37,240 nucleotides of DNA from Planctomycetota bacterium (GTDB lineage Bacteria > Planctomycetota > UBA1135 > GCA-002686595). The notes under the pieces were generated by a model. That model saw only the letters and a program-made list of their open reading frames with translations, was not told the DNA's origin and made no database searches. Shown here one piece after another: positions 24,526 to 33,239 of this stretch. The translations under genes were made by a program, and so were the position numbers. The stretch is taken from positions 36,966 through 74,205 of the forward strand of contig NYUD01000015.1 in assembly GCA_002683825.1 (NCBI GenBank). Reading direction: 5' to 3'. Position 1 is the first letter of the stretch. Each line of letters starts with the position of its first letter.

Positions 24526-27240
24526 CTAGTTCCGGCGTACGTTCTTCTCCAATTGCTCCTCGACCCAGTACGCCCGGAACCCGCGAAAAGGATCCGCAGC
24601 GAGCTTCCCCTCGACCTCCAGGCGACCGATGCGCAGGGGGGTTTCGGTGTGGACCCAGAGGAACATCGAGCCCTCCCTCCGATCGGCTTCCAGCGTTCCG
24701 ATAGCGGTTTCCTCCCAGAAGGAGGAGATCGTCTTTCCGTCGTGGACGAGCCGCATGTCGTAGGCCACGCCGCCGTAGTAGCTCCCGCTGTGATAGGCGG
24801 TGCGGTGGTCCTCCGGGAGGAAGAGCTCGAAAAAGAAGAAACCGAGGAGCCACGCGTAATGGCCTTTGCGGTCATCGCAGATGGCGACGCCAAGTTGATC
24901 GTCGTCCGCTGCCGGGACGCTATTCGAGCCGAAGGTCAAGGTGTAGTGGACCTCGAGCGGAGCCGCGAGTTCGACCGGCAACAAGAGACAGTCCTCGCCT
25001 TCACCAACGAGTTCTCCGGAGCGCACTTGAAAGCCCGGGCCTTCCTTCTTTCCTCCGAAGCGCTTGCGTTCCTGATCGAGATAGGCAACGGACTGGAAGT
25101 CTCGCAGCTCGTCTTCCGACTCGAAGTCCCAGACCAGACGGACGCGCTCGTCACCGACACTTTGAACCCTGCACCCTAGAAGCGTCCAGGGATCTCTTAG
25201 CTCGAACAGCTCCTGGGCCTGTCGTCGGGCGATGGAGATCAAGGTCGTTTCGTTCGCCTGGATCATCGGACGCGCTCCGTGTTCCTGGAGCAACCGGCCG
25301 ATGGCTTCGAGTCGGCCTTCCCCTTCGTTGGGGGTCCGGGGTGCGGGAAGCTCGGCAAAGCTCACCAGGAGATCGGCGACATGGCCTGTGAACAGGACCT
25401 CCTCCATGGAGCCGGCATCCGCGATCAAAGCCTGTTCTGCGGCTCCCCCACCGCGCGCCAAAGCCCTCCACCTGGCATCCCCGTGCAAGAGGAGCACGTA
25501 CGCCCGAACCCACTGCATCTCCGCCGGCAAGTTTCCCTTCATTCGCCGGATCAAGTCCAGCGGTTCGAGGTCATCCAATCGGATCCGAAGTTCCGTATTG
25601 CGGGGCGCCTCGACCACGATTTCCTCTTGACCGACCTCGCGCACGGCCACCTTTCGATTCTTGCCGTCGATCGGGTGATAGAAGGAACCGCCTTTCTGAA
25701 CGAGTCGCAAGAAGTACTCCCGTCGGGCTCGCTCCCAGGCGTCGATACGATCGTTGGCGCGCCGGATCCTCTCTTTCTGATGGGCGGCAAAAGCCTTCTG
25801 CTCCGCGAGTTCGAGACGTAGCCGAGCCTCCGACGTTCGCCCTGCACGAAGATGATGCAAGGCGCTTCCCAGGTGCCCGTCGACGGGAATCTCGGCCAGA
25901 TTGAGCACAACCGCCCCGCGTGTTGCATCTGCACCAGGCCCATTGAGGGCCACTCCCGCCGGTTCGTCATCCAGTGCTTTCGAGCTCAGTTTTTCCTCCG
26001 GCCAAGCTTCCCGATATTCCTCCACCAACCAGTTGCGGAAATCGCGATCGATCTCGACGAGATCGATCCCCTCCATCGCTTTGACGAAGTCCTCGAGTCG
26101 CGCCCGCCCTTCGAAAGCACCCGATAGGAAAGTCTCGTAGCGGGGGGCATAACGACCTTCGCGCTCCTCGAAAAGAAAGCGATGAAGGAGGCCCGCCTGT
26201 CGATAAAAAGACCACCAGGCCGATGCGTGATCGGCGTTCGTCAGGTTGAAATCGGCGCTCTTCGCGAAGTAGGTAGCGAGTGTCTTCGGGTGGGAGATCC
26301 GGAGCAACTCCGCGAGCTCGAGCAGGTGCGTACGTCGGAGCTTTTCCGTCGCCCCATCCGAGAGAAGTGTGCGGATCTCTCCCTTTTCGATGCGTTCACG
26401 ATCCCACTCCATCCGGCCCAGCCCCCCCATATGGCCGGCCATCGACTCGAAGACCCAGGAAGACAGGTTCACGGCGTTTTCGAGATAGGCGGCCTGAAGA
26501 GCATGGATGAAGGCATGCCGCGCCGAGCCTAGCTCATCCGCACGGTCGCGCGGGGAGATCGGACTCTCATGAATGATGGACGCTCCGAGGGCCGGATCCT
26601 GAAAAACGTGGTCCCGGTAGTGCCAGGATGCGCCGATCGTCCTGGCGTAGTTCTGAAAATCCCCGGTCGTGGCCAGCACCGCAACGACGAAGCGCTCCGG
26701 TCCGCGGCGTTCCAGTTCGAAGGGTATGACATAACGCTCTTCAAAAGCCGCTCGAATCGGCTCGAAGAGCGACGTGTACTCCGCCGCCTTGTTCCGCGCG
26801 TAGCCGGGTTCGGGCTTTGCGGGACTCTGAACAAGAAAGACAAAGGGCCCCTCGCGGATGGTCTCGTAGGCGATCAGCTTGAAGTACTTGTGCCTGGAGA
26901 GCTCCTTCAGCAAGCGGAAGTCGAACATCTTCTCGGGGTCGCTTTGCAACTCCTCGATCTCGAGCTGGACCCGATGCAATGCATCCTTCCAGCGCTCCTG
27001 GATTGCCTTGAGCTCGGAACGGGTGAAGGTCCGCCCCTGAAACTCCTCGAATTCCTCGATGGGATACAGCGAGCGCCATTGTGAAAAATAGCCCTCGTCG
27101 TAGCCCTCCAGGTGTTCGAGCTTGTCGAAACGAATTTTCCCCTGCCCCAGGGACACCGGCGTACAAAGGGTGATCGCGCTCACAAGCCCGAGCAAGCGCA
27201 TCCAACGCCGAACACTGAGTAATGCGGCTCCGTTCCTCAT
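24526..27240 (-). CDS. Large secreted DUF1570-like pseudo-peptidase with C-terminal beta-sandwich
   Basis: 904 residues from the ATG at 27240, chosen because it starts a signal peptide (WMRLLGLVSAITLCTPVSLG); upstream in-frame codons run through an intergenic repeat. Residues 110-280 resemble the peptidase domain of the protein at 6361-7674. Where the zinc motif HExxH is expected it has RHAFIHALQAAY (His242, Ala243, His246), so the catalytic Glu is Ala. The second motif is kept only as WVFESMAGHMGG (Glu265). It should therefore not hydrolyse peptides. A long helical middle (about 470-560) follows. The C-terminal ~230 residues form a concanavalin-like beta-sandwich (RLVWDFESEDELRDFQSVAY, HYTLTFGSNSVPAADDDQLG, EGSMFLWVHTETPLRIGRLE). 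A binding or scaffold role in the envelope is the best inference. Confidence 0.82.
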   Translation of the reverse strand: MRNGAALLSVRRWMRLLGLVSAITLCTPVSLGQGKIRFDKLEHLEGYDEGYFSQWRSLYPIEEFEEFQGRTFTRSELKAIQERWKDALHRVQLEIEELQSDPEKMFDFRLLKELSRHKYFKLIAYETIREGPFVFLVQSPAKPEPGYARNKAAEYTSLFEPIRAAFEERYVIPFELERRGPERFVVAVLATTGDFQNYARTIGASWHYRDHVFQDPALGASIIHESPISPRDRADELGSARHAFIHALQAAYLENAVNLSSWVFESMAGHMGGLGRMEWDRERIEKGEIRTLLSDGATEKLRRTHLLELAELLRISHPKTLATYFAKSADFNLTNADHASAWWSFYRQAGLLHRFLFEEREGRYAPRYETFLSGAFEGRARLEDFVKAMEGIDLVEIDRDFRNWLVEEYREAWPEEKLSSKALDDEPAGVALNGPGADATRGAVVLNLAEIPVDGHLGSALHHLRAGRTSEARLRLELAEQKAFAAHQKERIRRANDRIDAWERARREYFLRLVQKGGSFYHPIDGKNRKVAVREVGQEEIVVEAPRNTELRIRLDDLEPLDLIRRMKGNLPAEMQWVRAYVLLLHGDARWRALARGGGAAEQALIADAGSMEEVLFTGHVADLLVSFAELPAPRTPNEGEGRLEAIGRLLQEHGARPMIQANETTLISIARRQAQELFELRDPWTLLGCRVQSVGDERVRLVWDFESEDELRDFQSVAYLDQERKRFGGKKEGPGFQVRSGELVGEGEDCLLLPVELAAPLEVHYTLTFGSNSVPAADDDQLGVAICDDRKGHYAWLLGFFFFELFLPEDHRTAYHSGSYYGGVAYDMRLVHDGKTISSFWEETAIGTLEADRREGSMFLWVHTETPLRIGRLEVEGKLAADPFRGFRAYWVEEQLEKNVRRN

Positions 27241-27341
27241 CGAGGGGCTGCTTGGCAAGAAATATTTCAAGAAGCTCGTGCCGTTCTGAGGCGAAGGCCT
27301 GGCGAGACTGAAGGGGCGCGCGCATTCACTTGCGGCTCCGG

Positions 27342-27400
27342 ACAGAGGTGGTCCCGGAGGGGGTGTTTTCCCCTGGCCCAACCTCCAAGGACCTCCCGTC
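27342..27400 (+). repeat. Dispersed intergenic repeat, copy R3
   Basis: ACAGAGGTGGTCCCGG, GGGTGTTTTCCCC, GGCCCAACCTCC, GGACCTCCCGTC: the clearest copy of the repeat core. It fills the gap between the histidine kinase stop (27403) and the leader of the next minus-strand gene (27240). Confidence 0.58.
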
Positions 27401-27402
27401 CT

Positions 27403-29166
27403 CTAGCTCTTGAGCCATTGCCCCAGTACCGCTGCAAGCTCCTTTGTGCGGTAAGGCTTTGTGATCTGCCCGTCCATTCCCGCGGCAAAACAGGCCGTCA
27501 AAGCCGCTCGTTCTGCGTCAGCTGTCATGGCTATGATCGGGATATGCCCCGTGCCCGCCTCCAGCTCACGAATTTTCGCCGTCGCCTCCAGGCCGTCCAT
27601 CTCGGGCATGCGCAAATCCATCAGAATCAAGTGGTAGGCGCCGGTAGCAAAAGCCTCTACGGCCTCCCGCCCGTTGTTCGCATAGTCCGCGCGGTACCCC
27701 AGGAGCTGTAGCTGTGCCTGGATGACTTCTTGATTCACCAGGTTGTCCTCCACCACCAAGAACCGAAATGCTTCTGCCTCCTCCTGCACCGACGCACGGT
27801 CAGTCACAGGAGCCACTGCAGGCTCCTGGAGTTCCGGCTGCAAGAACGGGATCTCCAGCCAAAAGGTTGCGCCCATCCCTTCTTTGCTGGTGGCTCCGAT
27901 TTCGCCCCCCATCATGTCCACAAGGCCCTTGCAAATGGACAGACCCAGGCCCGTACCGCCGTAGCTGCGGCTGGTGGAAGTGTCGGCCTGAACAAAGGCA
28001 TCGAAGAGACCCTCTATCTTCTCGGGAGCAAGGCCGATCCCCGTATCCACCACTGAAAAACGCACCGGCACATGTTGCCCCTGCGGCGCAGCACTGCGGG
28101 CTTCAATGGTCACCGAACCCTCCTCGGTAAACTTGATGGCGTTCCCTGCTAGATTCAAAAGGATCTGCGAAAGACGGGAAGGATCCCCGCGCACCATCTG
28201 CGGGAGATTCTCCGCAGGAGAAAAACGCAGTGTAATCCCCTTCGCTGCCGCCTGGCCGCTCAAGATGGTCACCACGGAGGCGGAAACCTTGGCCAGGTCG
28301 AAATCGACACAAGCCAGCGAGAGTTTGTTGGCTTCGATGCGCGAAAAATCCAGCACAGCATTTACCTGTGTCAGCAATGCCTCTGCCGATTCATTGATGA
28401 CATTCACGCGCTCTGTGGCTTCGACACTTAGCTCCTCCAAGGCCAGCAGCTGCCCCATGCCGATGATGCCGTTGAGAGGTGTTCGTATCTCATGACTCAT
28501 GGTGGCCAGAAAGCGGCTCTTGGTACGACTGGCATCCTCGGCCATCTCTTTTGCATGAAGCAGTTTCGCCTGGGTTTCCTGATGCTGCGCTATCTCACTC
28601 TCCAACAACGCATTGGCATCCTGCAGTGCCTGTGTGCGCCGGGCCACGCGGCTCTCCAGATCTCTCTTCGCTTGCACCACCAGCTCTTCGGACCGCTTGT
28701 GCTCGGTAATATCCACTGTGGCGCCAAAGACCGCCAGCAGATCACCATCGGGCTGCACCAACATCTTTTCGCGCAACCACCTGAGAGCGCCATCCTTGCG
28801 GATGATCCGGTACTGATGCTCGGAAACACCCATCGGCCCATCGATGTGTCGCATCGCGGCGGGCAAGTCATCCTGATGAATCAGTCCCTCACGACCAAGG
28901 GCCTTGAACTCCTCCAGGCTATAACCCGTAAGCGTTGCAAAGGACTCATTGACCCAGAGACGCTGTACTTCGCCCGACGCGGAAGTCCAACGCGCCCAGC
29001 AGCAGTCTGAAATCAATTCGCTCAAAATGCGAGAGCGCGCTTCGCTCGCACGCAGCTGCACTCTTTCCGCTAGCCCTTCAGCAAGAAGGCTCTCCAGCTG
29101 TGCAATGCGTTCTTGCCCGTAGAAAGGACCCACAGGCGGTATCACATTGTCTTCATTCTCTCCCAT
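27403..29166 (-). CDS. Hybrid histidine kinase (PAS, HisKA, HATPase, receiver)
   Basis: 587 residues from the ATG at 29166; the longer frame has only a TTG at 29265 and an Arg-rich N-terminus. There is no membrane segment, so it is cytosolic. Domain order: a short coiled N-terminus, PAS/PAC at about 45-155 (WVNESFATLTGYSLEEF, YRIIRKDGALRWLREK, VFGATVDITEHKRSEEL), a coiled-coil linker (160-212), HisKA with ATMSHEIRTPLNG (phospho-acceptor His225), HATPase with LLNLAGNAIKFTEEG, VVDTGIGLA and YGGTGLGLSICKGL, and a C-terminal receiver with VVEDN and LILMDLRMPEMDG (Asp517), then ITKPY. All catalytic residues are present. No separate output regulator or Hpt protein is nearby, so its partner lies elsewhere. 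Codon and base use look less GC-rich than the flanking genes, which may indicate horizontal transfer. Confidence 0.93.
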   Translation of the reverse strand: MGENEDNVIPPVGPFYGQERIAQLESLLAEGLAERVQLRASEARSRILSELISDCCWARWTSASGEVQRLWVNESFATLTGYSLEEFKALGREGLIHQDDLPAAMRHIDGPMGVSEHQYRIIRKDGALRWLREKMLVQPDGDLLAVFGATVDITEHKRSEELVVQAKRDLESRVARRTQALQDANALLESEIAQHQETQAKLLHAKEMAEDASRTKSRFLATMSHEIRTPLNGIIGMGQLLALEELSVEATERVNVINESAEALLTQVNAVLDFSRIEANKLSLACVDFDLAKVSASVVTILSGQAAAKGITLRFSPAENLPQMVRGDPSRLSQILLNLAGNAIKFTEEGSVTIEARSAAPQGQHVPVRFSVVDTGIGLAPEKIEGLFDAFVQADTSTSRSYGGTGLGLSICKGLVDMMGGEIGATSKEGMGATFWLEIPFLQPELQEPAVAPVTDRASVQEEAEAFRFLVVEDNLVNQEVIQAQLQLLGYRADYANNGREAVEAFATGAYHLILMDLRMPEMDGLEATAKIRELEAGTGHIPIIAMTADAERAALTACFAAGMDGQITKPYRTKELAAVLGQWLKS

Positions 29167-29294
29167 GCCAACGCCGTCGAGGAATCTACGGTTTTGCTCC
29201 AATAAACGCAACAACCACCGCCGCCTTCGTACGCCGAGGCCGAGACAGAACAAGAACCTGTCCAAACAAGTACGGGGTTGGACCCTTGCTCCGG

Positions 29295-29320
29295 CTCAGT
29301 ACTTTGCTCTCAGTACTTTG
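29295..29320. repeat. Short tandem duplication across the sigma gene's stop
   Basis: CTCAGTACTTTG occurs twice (29295-29306 and 29309-29320) separated by CT. The second copy contains the stop codon of the minus-strand sigma fusion (29310-29312); the first copy lies just downstream in its 3' end. Confidence 0.6.
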
Positions 29321-31979
29321 CCGAGCTCGTTACACGAGCCAACCTCACCGTCAGCTCCGATTCCGTCACATCGAGGAACGCCCGGCCCACCATTCCGGAA
29401 TCCGTTCTCGCGGACAAGTACAGCGGCCCCTCCGGAAGCGTTTCCGAAAGGGATAGCGACCCCCCGCCGAGATCGGAGGGAACGCGGACGCTGAAACTCG
29501 AGCTGCGACTCTCGTTCCACACGTCGAGGTGGATCGTGTCGGAGGTGGAGAACGCGCGTTGGGGCTGGAACCGCAGGACGCGGTTGCGGCCGGGGACCAG
29601 CTCGACGACTCCCCAGGCTTCTTCATCCGCGCGAACCTCCAGGTCGATGACGGAAGAGGCGAAGCCGTGGGCGTAGATGCCGATCCTCCAGCTTCCGGCG
29701 GGGATCTCGTCGGCAAGGACATAGCCGTTGTCGAGTCGGTAGTTCCCGGCCCTCGCGCTGACCTGCTTGGACAGCAGCCAGGAATCGTAGGTCGCCATGA
29801 GCGTCACCCGTTCGGGTAGTTGTCCTTCGGGGGCGTCGAGGCGCACGCGCAGAGAACCGAAGAACTTGACGATCATCTCGCCCAGATCGGCGTGGTCGCC
29901 GGCGCGCACCTCGCAGGTGCCGAGGATCTGCGTGGGGCGTTGGACGCGCTTGCAGACGATGCGATAGGCGCCGGGGAGGAGATGGGCGATTTCGAAGCGA
30001 TCGTCCGAATCGAGCTCGAAGGGCAGGGGCTCGTGCAGACGATCGGAATCGATGAAGAGCTCCAGACTGAGGCACTCCTTGGCGTTGCCTATGATTCCGG
30101 TGACGGTCGCGGTTGCGCCGGTGGCCCGAGCTCGAAGCGTGATCCCGTTCGAATCACCGGGCTCGACGTCTTGCGAGGCCACGATGCGCTTGAAGGTGTC
30201 GCGCGGGTCGACCAGGGTGAGCTCTTGTGTGCCCGCGGGGCAACCCTCGAAGTGAAAACGCCCGCTTTCATCCGTGCGAGTCTGGCGCCGGCCCGTGGGC
30301 TCGAGGCCGATGATGCGGCTGAGCGTTTCGGTGTTCTGGTTCGGGGTGAGATAGACGTCCCAGCCCACGAGAGCTTGCCCCAGCTCATCGCCGGCCGTGC
30401 CCTCCAGTTCGTGGAGATCGGGAACGTATCCGTGGCTTCGGTCGAGCACGAGTGTGCAATTGCGTGAGGTGCGCGTCGTGAGGACATGCGCCTGGGCGAA
30501 GAAGCCCTCGGACGAGGCCAGGATCTCCATCACCGAGCCCCACCAAGGAAGCTCGAAGTTGCCGTTCTCGTCGGCGATCGTGGTGAGTGGCATGCAGCTG
30601 ACCATGATCCCACGGATTTCTTGGCGTACGCCGTCGCTCATGGACGAGGTCTGCACGCGGGCTCCGGCAATCGGCTGGCCGGTGTCGTCGAGCACCCTGC
30701 CGCGAACGGTGTCCGGTGAAATGGGGACAAGCAGCTTGATCTTCCTTGCGCATGGAACGAGTCGAAGGTTGGACGAGGCGCCTTCGCGACTCCGGGCTCC
30801 CACCCAGACCTGCGATTCGATGTGGCCGAGAAGCAGTTCGCCCTTGCCATCGGTCTCGCCTACGAATCGCCCGACGGTCGGCGTGCCGGGATACGAAAGC
30901 CAAATCGACGCCTCGGACAGGGGCTTCTGATGTCGCTCGGCGAGCACGAGGATCTGCCTTCCTTCGGGAAGCTCGATGCGCAGCTCCTCGATCGTTCCGC
31001 CAGAGAGCTCGACGATGCGCGCTCTGCCTGTCTCCGGGCGGATGCGCCATACACCGGCCGGGAGCTCCGCCAGGCGCGCCATCCCATCCGCCCCCGTCTC
31101 GAGCTCGTGGTGCTTCCGATCCGCGGCCCCATCCGCGGGTTCGATCCGCAAGGAAATGCCTGCTGCGGGCTCACCGGTTTCGCGCCAGACAAATTCCATC
31201 GCGAGGCCCGCGAGCGCGGCCGCCGGAGCCGTCTCCTCTGGGAAGGGCAGTCGCTCGAGCTCGCGCGAACTGTCGACAGGCGCGGGGCGGCCGATCGTCT
31301 CCGCCCGCACGACCTCGGGTATCTCGCGTTCCGAGACTCCGGCGAAGAGCCGGATCGGAACGACGACCGCAACGACGACCGTCCCTGCTACCAAGGCCCG
31401 GGCCGTCCAGCGGCCGGAACTCTTGCCCGCGAAACGATCCCAGAGGAGGACGCACCAGGAGTTGAAGCGAGAGATGGGCGAGTCAGAGGTTTGCGAACGC
31501 TCCCAGCGACCCTTCAATTGCAATCTGGCCCGATGCAACTGTGTGCGTACCGTGGCCGTGTTGATGCCGCGCCTTTCCGCCAGCTCGGTGATCGAGAGCC
31601 CATCGAGGTAGCGCAGCTGCAACACCGTTCGGTAGGGCTCTTCCAGCTCCTCGATCAAGCCGAGCAGGAAACGCAGCGTTTCGTTCTGACCCAACTCCTC
31701 GTCCGCTGCGGGAGCCACATCCGGTCGCGCATATTGTGATTCACGCGTCCTTTGGTTCGCCGTACTGCGGTGAAAGCGCAGCGCCCGGAGCCGCGCAACG
31801 CCCGAGAGCCACCTGTCCAGTCGACGGACGCGTCCCCCCTCCTGCTCGAGCGCCACGAGCCAGGCGTCCTGGACGATGTCCTCGACGTCCTGCCCATCGC
31901 GGACCCAGCACCGAACGACCTTCTCCATCGTGATGGTCTGGGTGTGAATGTCGTGATCGGTGAGTTCGTGGACTTCCAT
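29310..31979 (-). CDS. ECF sigma factor fused to a membrane helix and carboxypeptidase-regulatory-like domains
   Basis: 889 residues in one frame. Residues 1-160 are a sigma-70 family ECF module: region 2 (DVEDIVQDAWLVALE, 31-45) and region 4 with its helix-turn-helix (YRTVLQLRYLDGLSITELAE, RRGINTATVRTQLHRARLQL, 116-155). A single membrane helix follows (about 194-214, ARALVAGTVVVAVVVPIRLF). The remaining ~670 residues would be outside the cytoplasm and consist of repeated beta-sandwich units of the carboxypeptidase-regulatory/Cna-B type (GRVLDDTGQPIAGARVQTSS, NGNFELPWWG, ESGRFHFEGCPAGTQELTL). This layout suggests a one-protein signalling device in which an external domain controls a tethered sigma factor, with no separate anti-sigma factor nearby. 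ECF sigma factors with long C-terminal extensions are known from Planctomycetes. Confidence 0.88.
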   Translation of the reverse strand: MEVHELTDHDIHTQTITMEKVVRCWVRDGQDVEDIVQDAWLVALEQEGGRVRRLDRWLSGVARLRALRFHRSTANQRTRESQYARPDVAPAADEELGQNETLRFLLGLIEELEEPYRTVLQLRYLDGLSITELAERRGINTATVRTQLHRARLQLKGRWERSQTSDSPISRFNSWCVLLWDRFAGKSSGRWTARALVAGTVVVAVVVPIRLFAGVSEREIPEVVRAETIGRPAPVDSSRELERLPFPEETAPAAALAGLAMEFVWRETGEPAAGISLRIEPADGAADRKHHELETGADGMARLAELPAGVWRIRPETGRARIVELSGGTIEELRIELPEGRQILVLAERHQKPLSEASIWLSYPGTPTVGRFVGETDGKGELLLGHIESQVWVGARSREGASSNLRLVPCARKIKLLVPISPDTVRGRVLDDTGQPIAGARVQTSSMSDGVRQEIRGIMVSCMPLTTIADENGNFELPWWGSVMEILASSEGFFAQAHVLTTRTSRNCTLVLDRSHGYVPDLHELEGTAGDELGQALVGWDVYLTPNQNTETLSRIIGLEPTGRRQTRTDESGRFHFEGCPAGTQELTLVDPRDTFKRIVASQDVEPGDSNGITLRARATGATATVTGIIGNAKECLSLELFIDSDRLHEPLPFELDSDDRFEIAHLLPGAYRIVCKRVQRPTQILGTCEVRAGDHADLGEMIVKFFGSLRVRLDAPEGQLPERVTLMATYDSWLLSKQVSARAGNYRLDNGYVLADEIPAGSWRIGIYAHGFASSVIDLEVRADEEAWGVVELVPGRNRVLRFQPQRAFSTSDTIHLDVWNESRSSSFSVRVPSDLGGGSLSLSETLPEGPLYLSARTDSGMVGRAFLDVTESELTVRLARVTSSAKY

Positions 31980-32249
31980 GGAGAATGCGTTTGGACCGGA
32001 TGGAGCGTCTATTCTAGTCCGATAATCCCCCTTATTCGGGTGTTTCGCGGGTTATCGAAAAAGTCGTTTTTCCTGAAACACAAAGGGATTCGCGGGAACT
32101 AGTCGGGTTCTCTTCAGGGAAAGGCAAAGCCTCTACCCACGCACCGGTCGTTTCCCGCACCGCCGACCGAAGGGCCTTTCAGTTTGATGGGTGCGCAGCT
32201 CGCATCGATCTTCCCTGTACCCCGAGGACGCCGCACTTGCCGTCCACGC
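31980..32249 (-). promoter_or_regulatory. AT-richer leader upstream of the sigma fusion
   Basis: 270 bases without a gene. The part next to the sigma start (about 32010-32090) is clearly AT-richer than its surroundings, with runs such as AAAAAGTCGTTTTT, and probably holds the promoter. I cannot assign -35 and -10 boxes with confidence, and no Shine-Dalgarno is visible before the ATG at 31979. Confidence 0.3.
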
Positions 32250-33239
32250 CTACGGCCTGGCAGTCCGGCGCACGCGCCAACACACCAGTGCCGCCGGCAG
32301 CACCAGGAGCGCGCGGGCCGCGGCGAAGGCCAGGTTCTGGGTCACGACATGGGCGATCATCCAGGCCGCGCCGATGCACAGGGTCGCACCGCCCAGGGGC
32401 AGGAGACGCGCGCGCAGTTCGAGTCCGCCCAGACCGGCGCCGAGCATCGCTCCGGCGACGACCTGGTGCAGCGGGTGCAGGGCCCAGGTCGGCACGGCGC
32501 AGGTGAAAAGGAACGAGACGCCGCCGATGAGCACCAGGGCGGCGCGCGCGCGCGGCACGAGCGAGGCCACTCCCGCGGCGGCCAGCGCAAGGGCCACCGA
32601 AGCGCCGAAGCCGCCCTCGAGGTTACGTTCCCAGACCGGCAGGGACAGGTCGATCGAGGCCAGGGCCACGGCCCACAGCCACGGGCCGCGGGTCGCGGCT
32701 TGCGCGAAGACTTCGGACTGCCCACCGACTACAGAACCGCTCGCGAGGGCGGCTGCGGCCACCAGCGCCACGCCGAAGAAAACGGCGTTGGGATGGGTCT
32801 GTGCGGCGAGCCAGGGCAAGGCGCTCAACAGGAGCGCGCCCGCCAGCCCCCGGTTCCAGGTCGTGCCGCTCGCGCGCACGCGCTCGAGCGCGCAACTCGA
32901 CAGCAGTAGCGACGTCGTGCCGATCACGACCATGCTCCAGGCGTGGGGGACCGAACGCTCGTTCCACCAGTCGAAGTGCAGCGGGCGGTAGGCCCAGGTG
33001 ACCGCCAGAGCCGCCGCGACGCAGACCAGAGCCCAGGCTGCGGCGCTAGAGGCCACGCGGCGCGCGAGGCGTCGCGTGATCAAAGCCTGCACGCAGAGCC
33101 AGGGCACGAGGCCGGCGATCATGCGGCCGCTGGTGAGATCGAACTCCGAGCCGTAGATCGAGAGCGTCGCGATCAGGGCCGGCAGAAACAGCAGCGCGAA
33201 CTGCAGCACGGCCAGGCGGTCCAGCACGTCACGCAACAT
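32250..33239 (-). CDS. Polytopic membrane protein, family unknown
   Basis: A 329-residue very hydrophobic protein with about nine or ten membrane segments (VLQFALLFLPALIATLSIYG, AWALVCVAAALAVTWAYRPL, VALVAAAALASGSVVGG, ALLVLPAALVCWRVRR). No family is recognised. Loops are short and include HFDWWNERSVPHAW and PVWERNLEGGFG, which could be functional because they carry the few conserved-type polar residues. Its ATG at 33239 overlaps the stop of the metallophosphoesterase gene by one base (TGATG), so the two are translationally coupled and probably work together at the membrane. The composition is extremely Ala/Leu-rich. It could be a transporter-like or lipid-modifying protein. Confidence 0.75.
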   Translation of the reverse strand: MLRDVLDRLAVLQFALLFLPALIATLSIYGSEFDLTSGRMIAGLVPWLCVQALITRRLARRVASSAAAWALVCVAAALAVTWAYRPLHFDWWNERSVPHAWSMVVIGTTSLLLSSCALERVRASGTTWNRGLAGALLLSALPWLAAQTHPNAVFFGVALVAAAALASGSVVGGQSEVFAQAATRGPWLWAVALASIDLSLPVWERNLEGGFGASVALALAAAGVASLVPRARAALVLIGGVSFLFTCAVPTWALHPLHQVVAGAMLGAGLGGLELRARLLPLGGATLCIGAAWMIAHVVTQNLAFAAARALLVLPAALVCWRVRRTARP

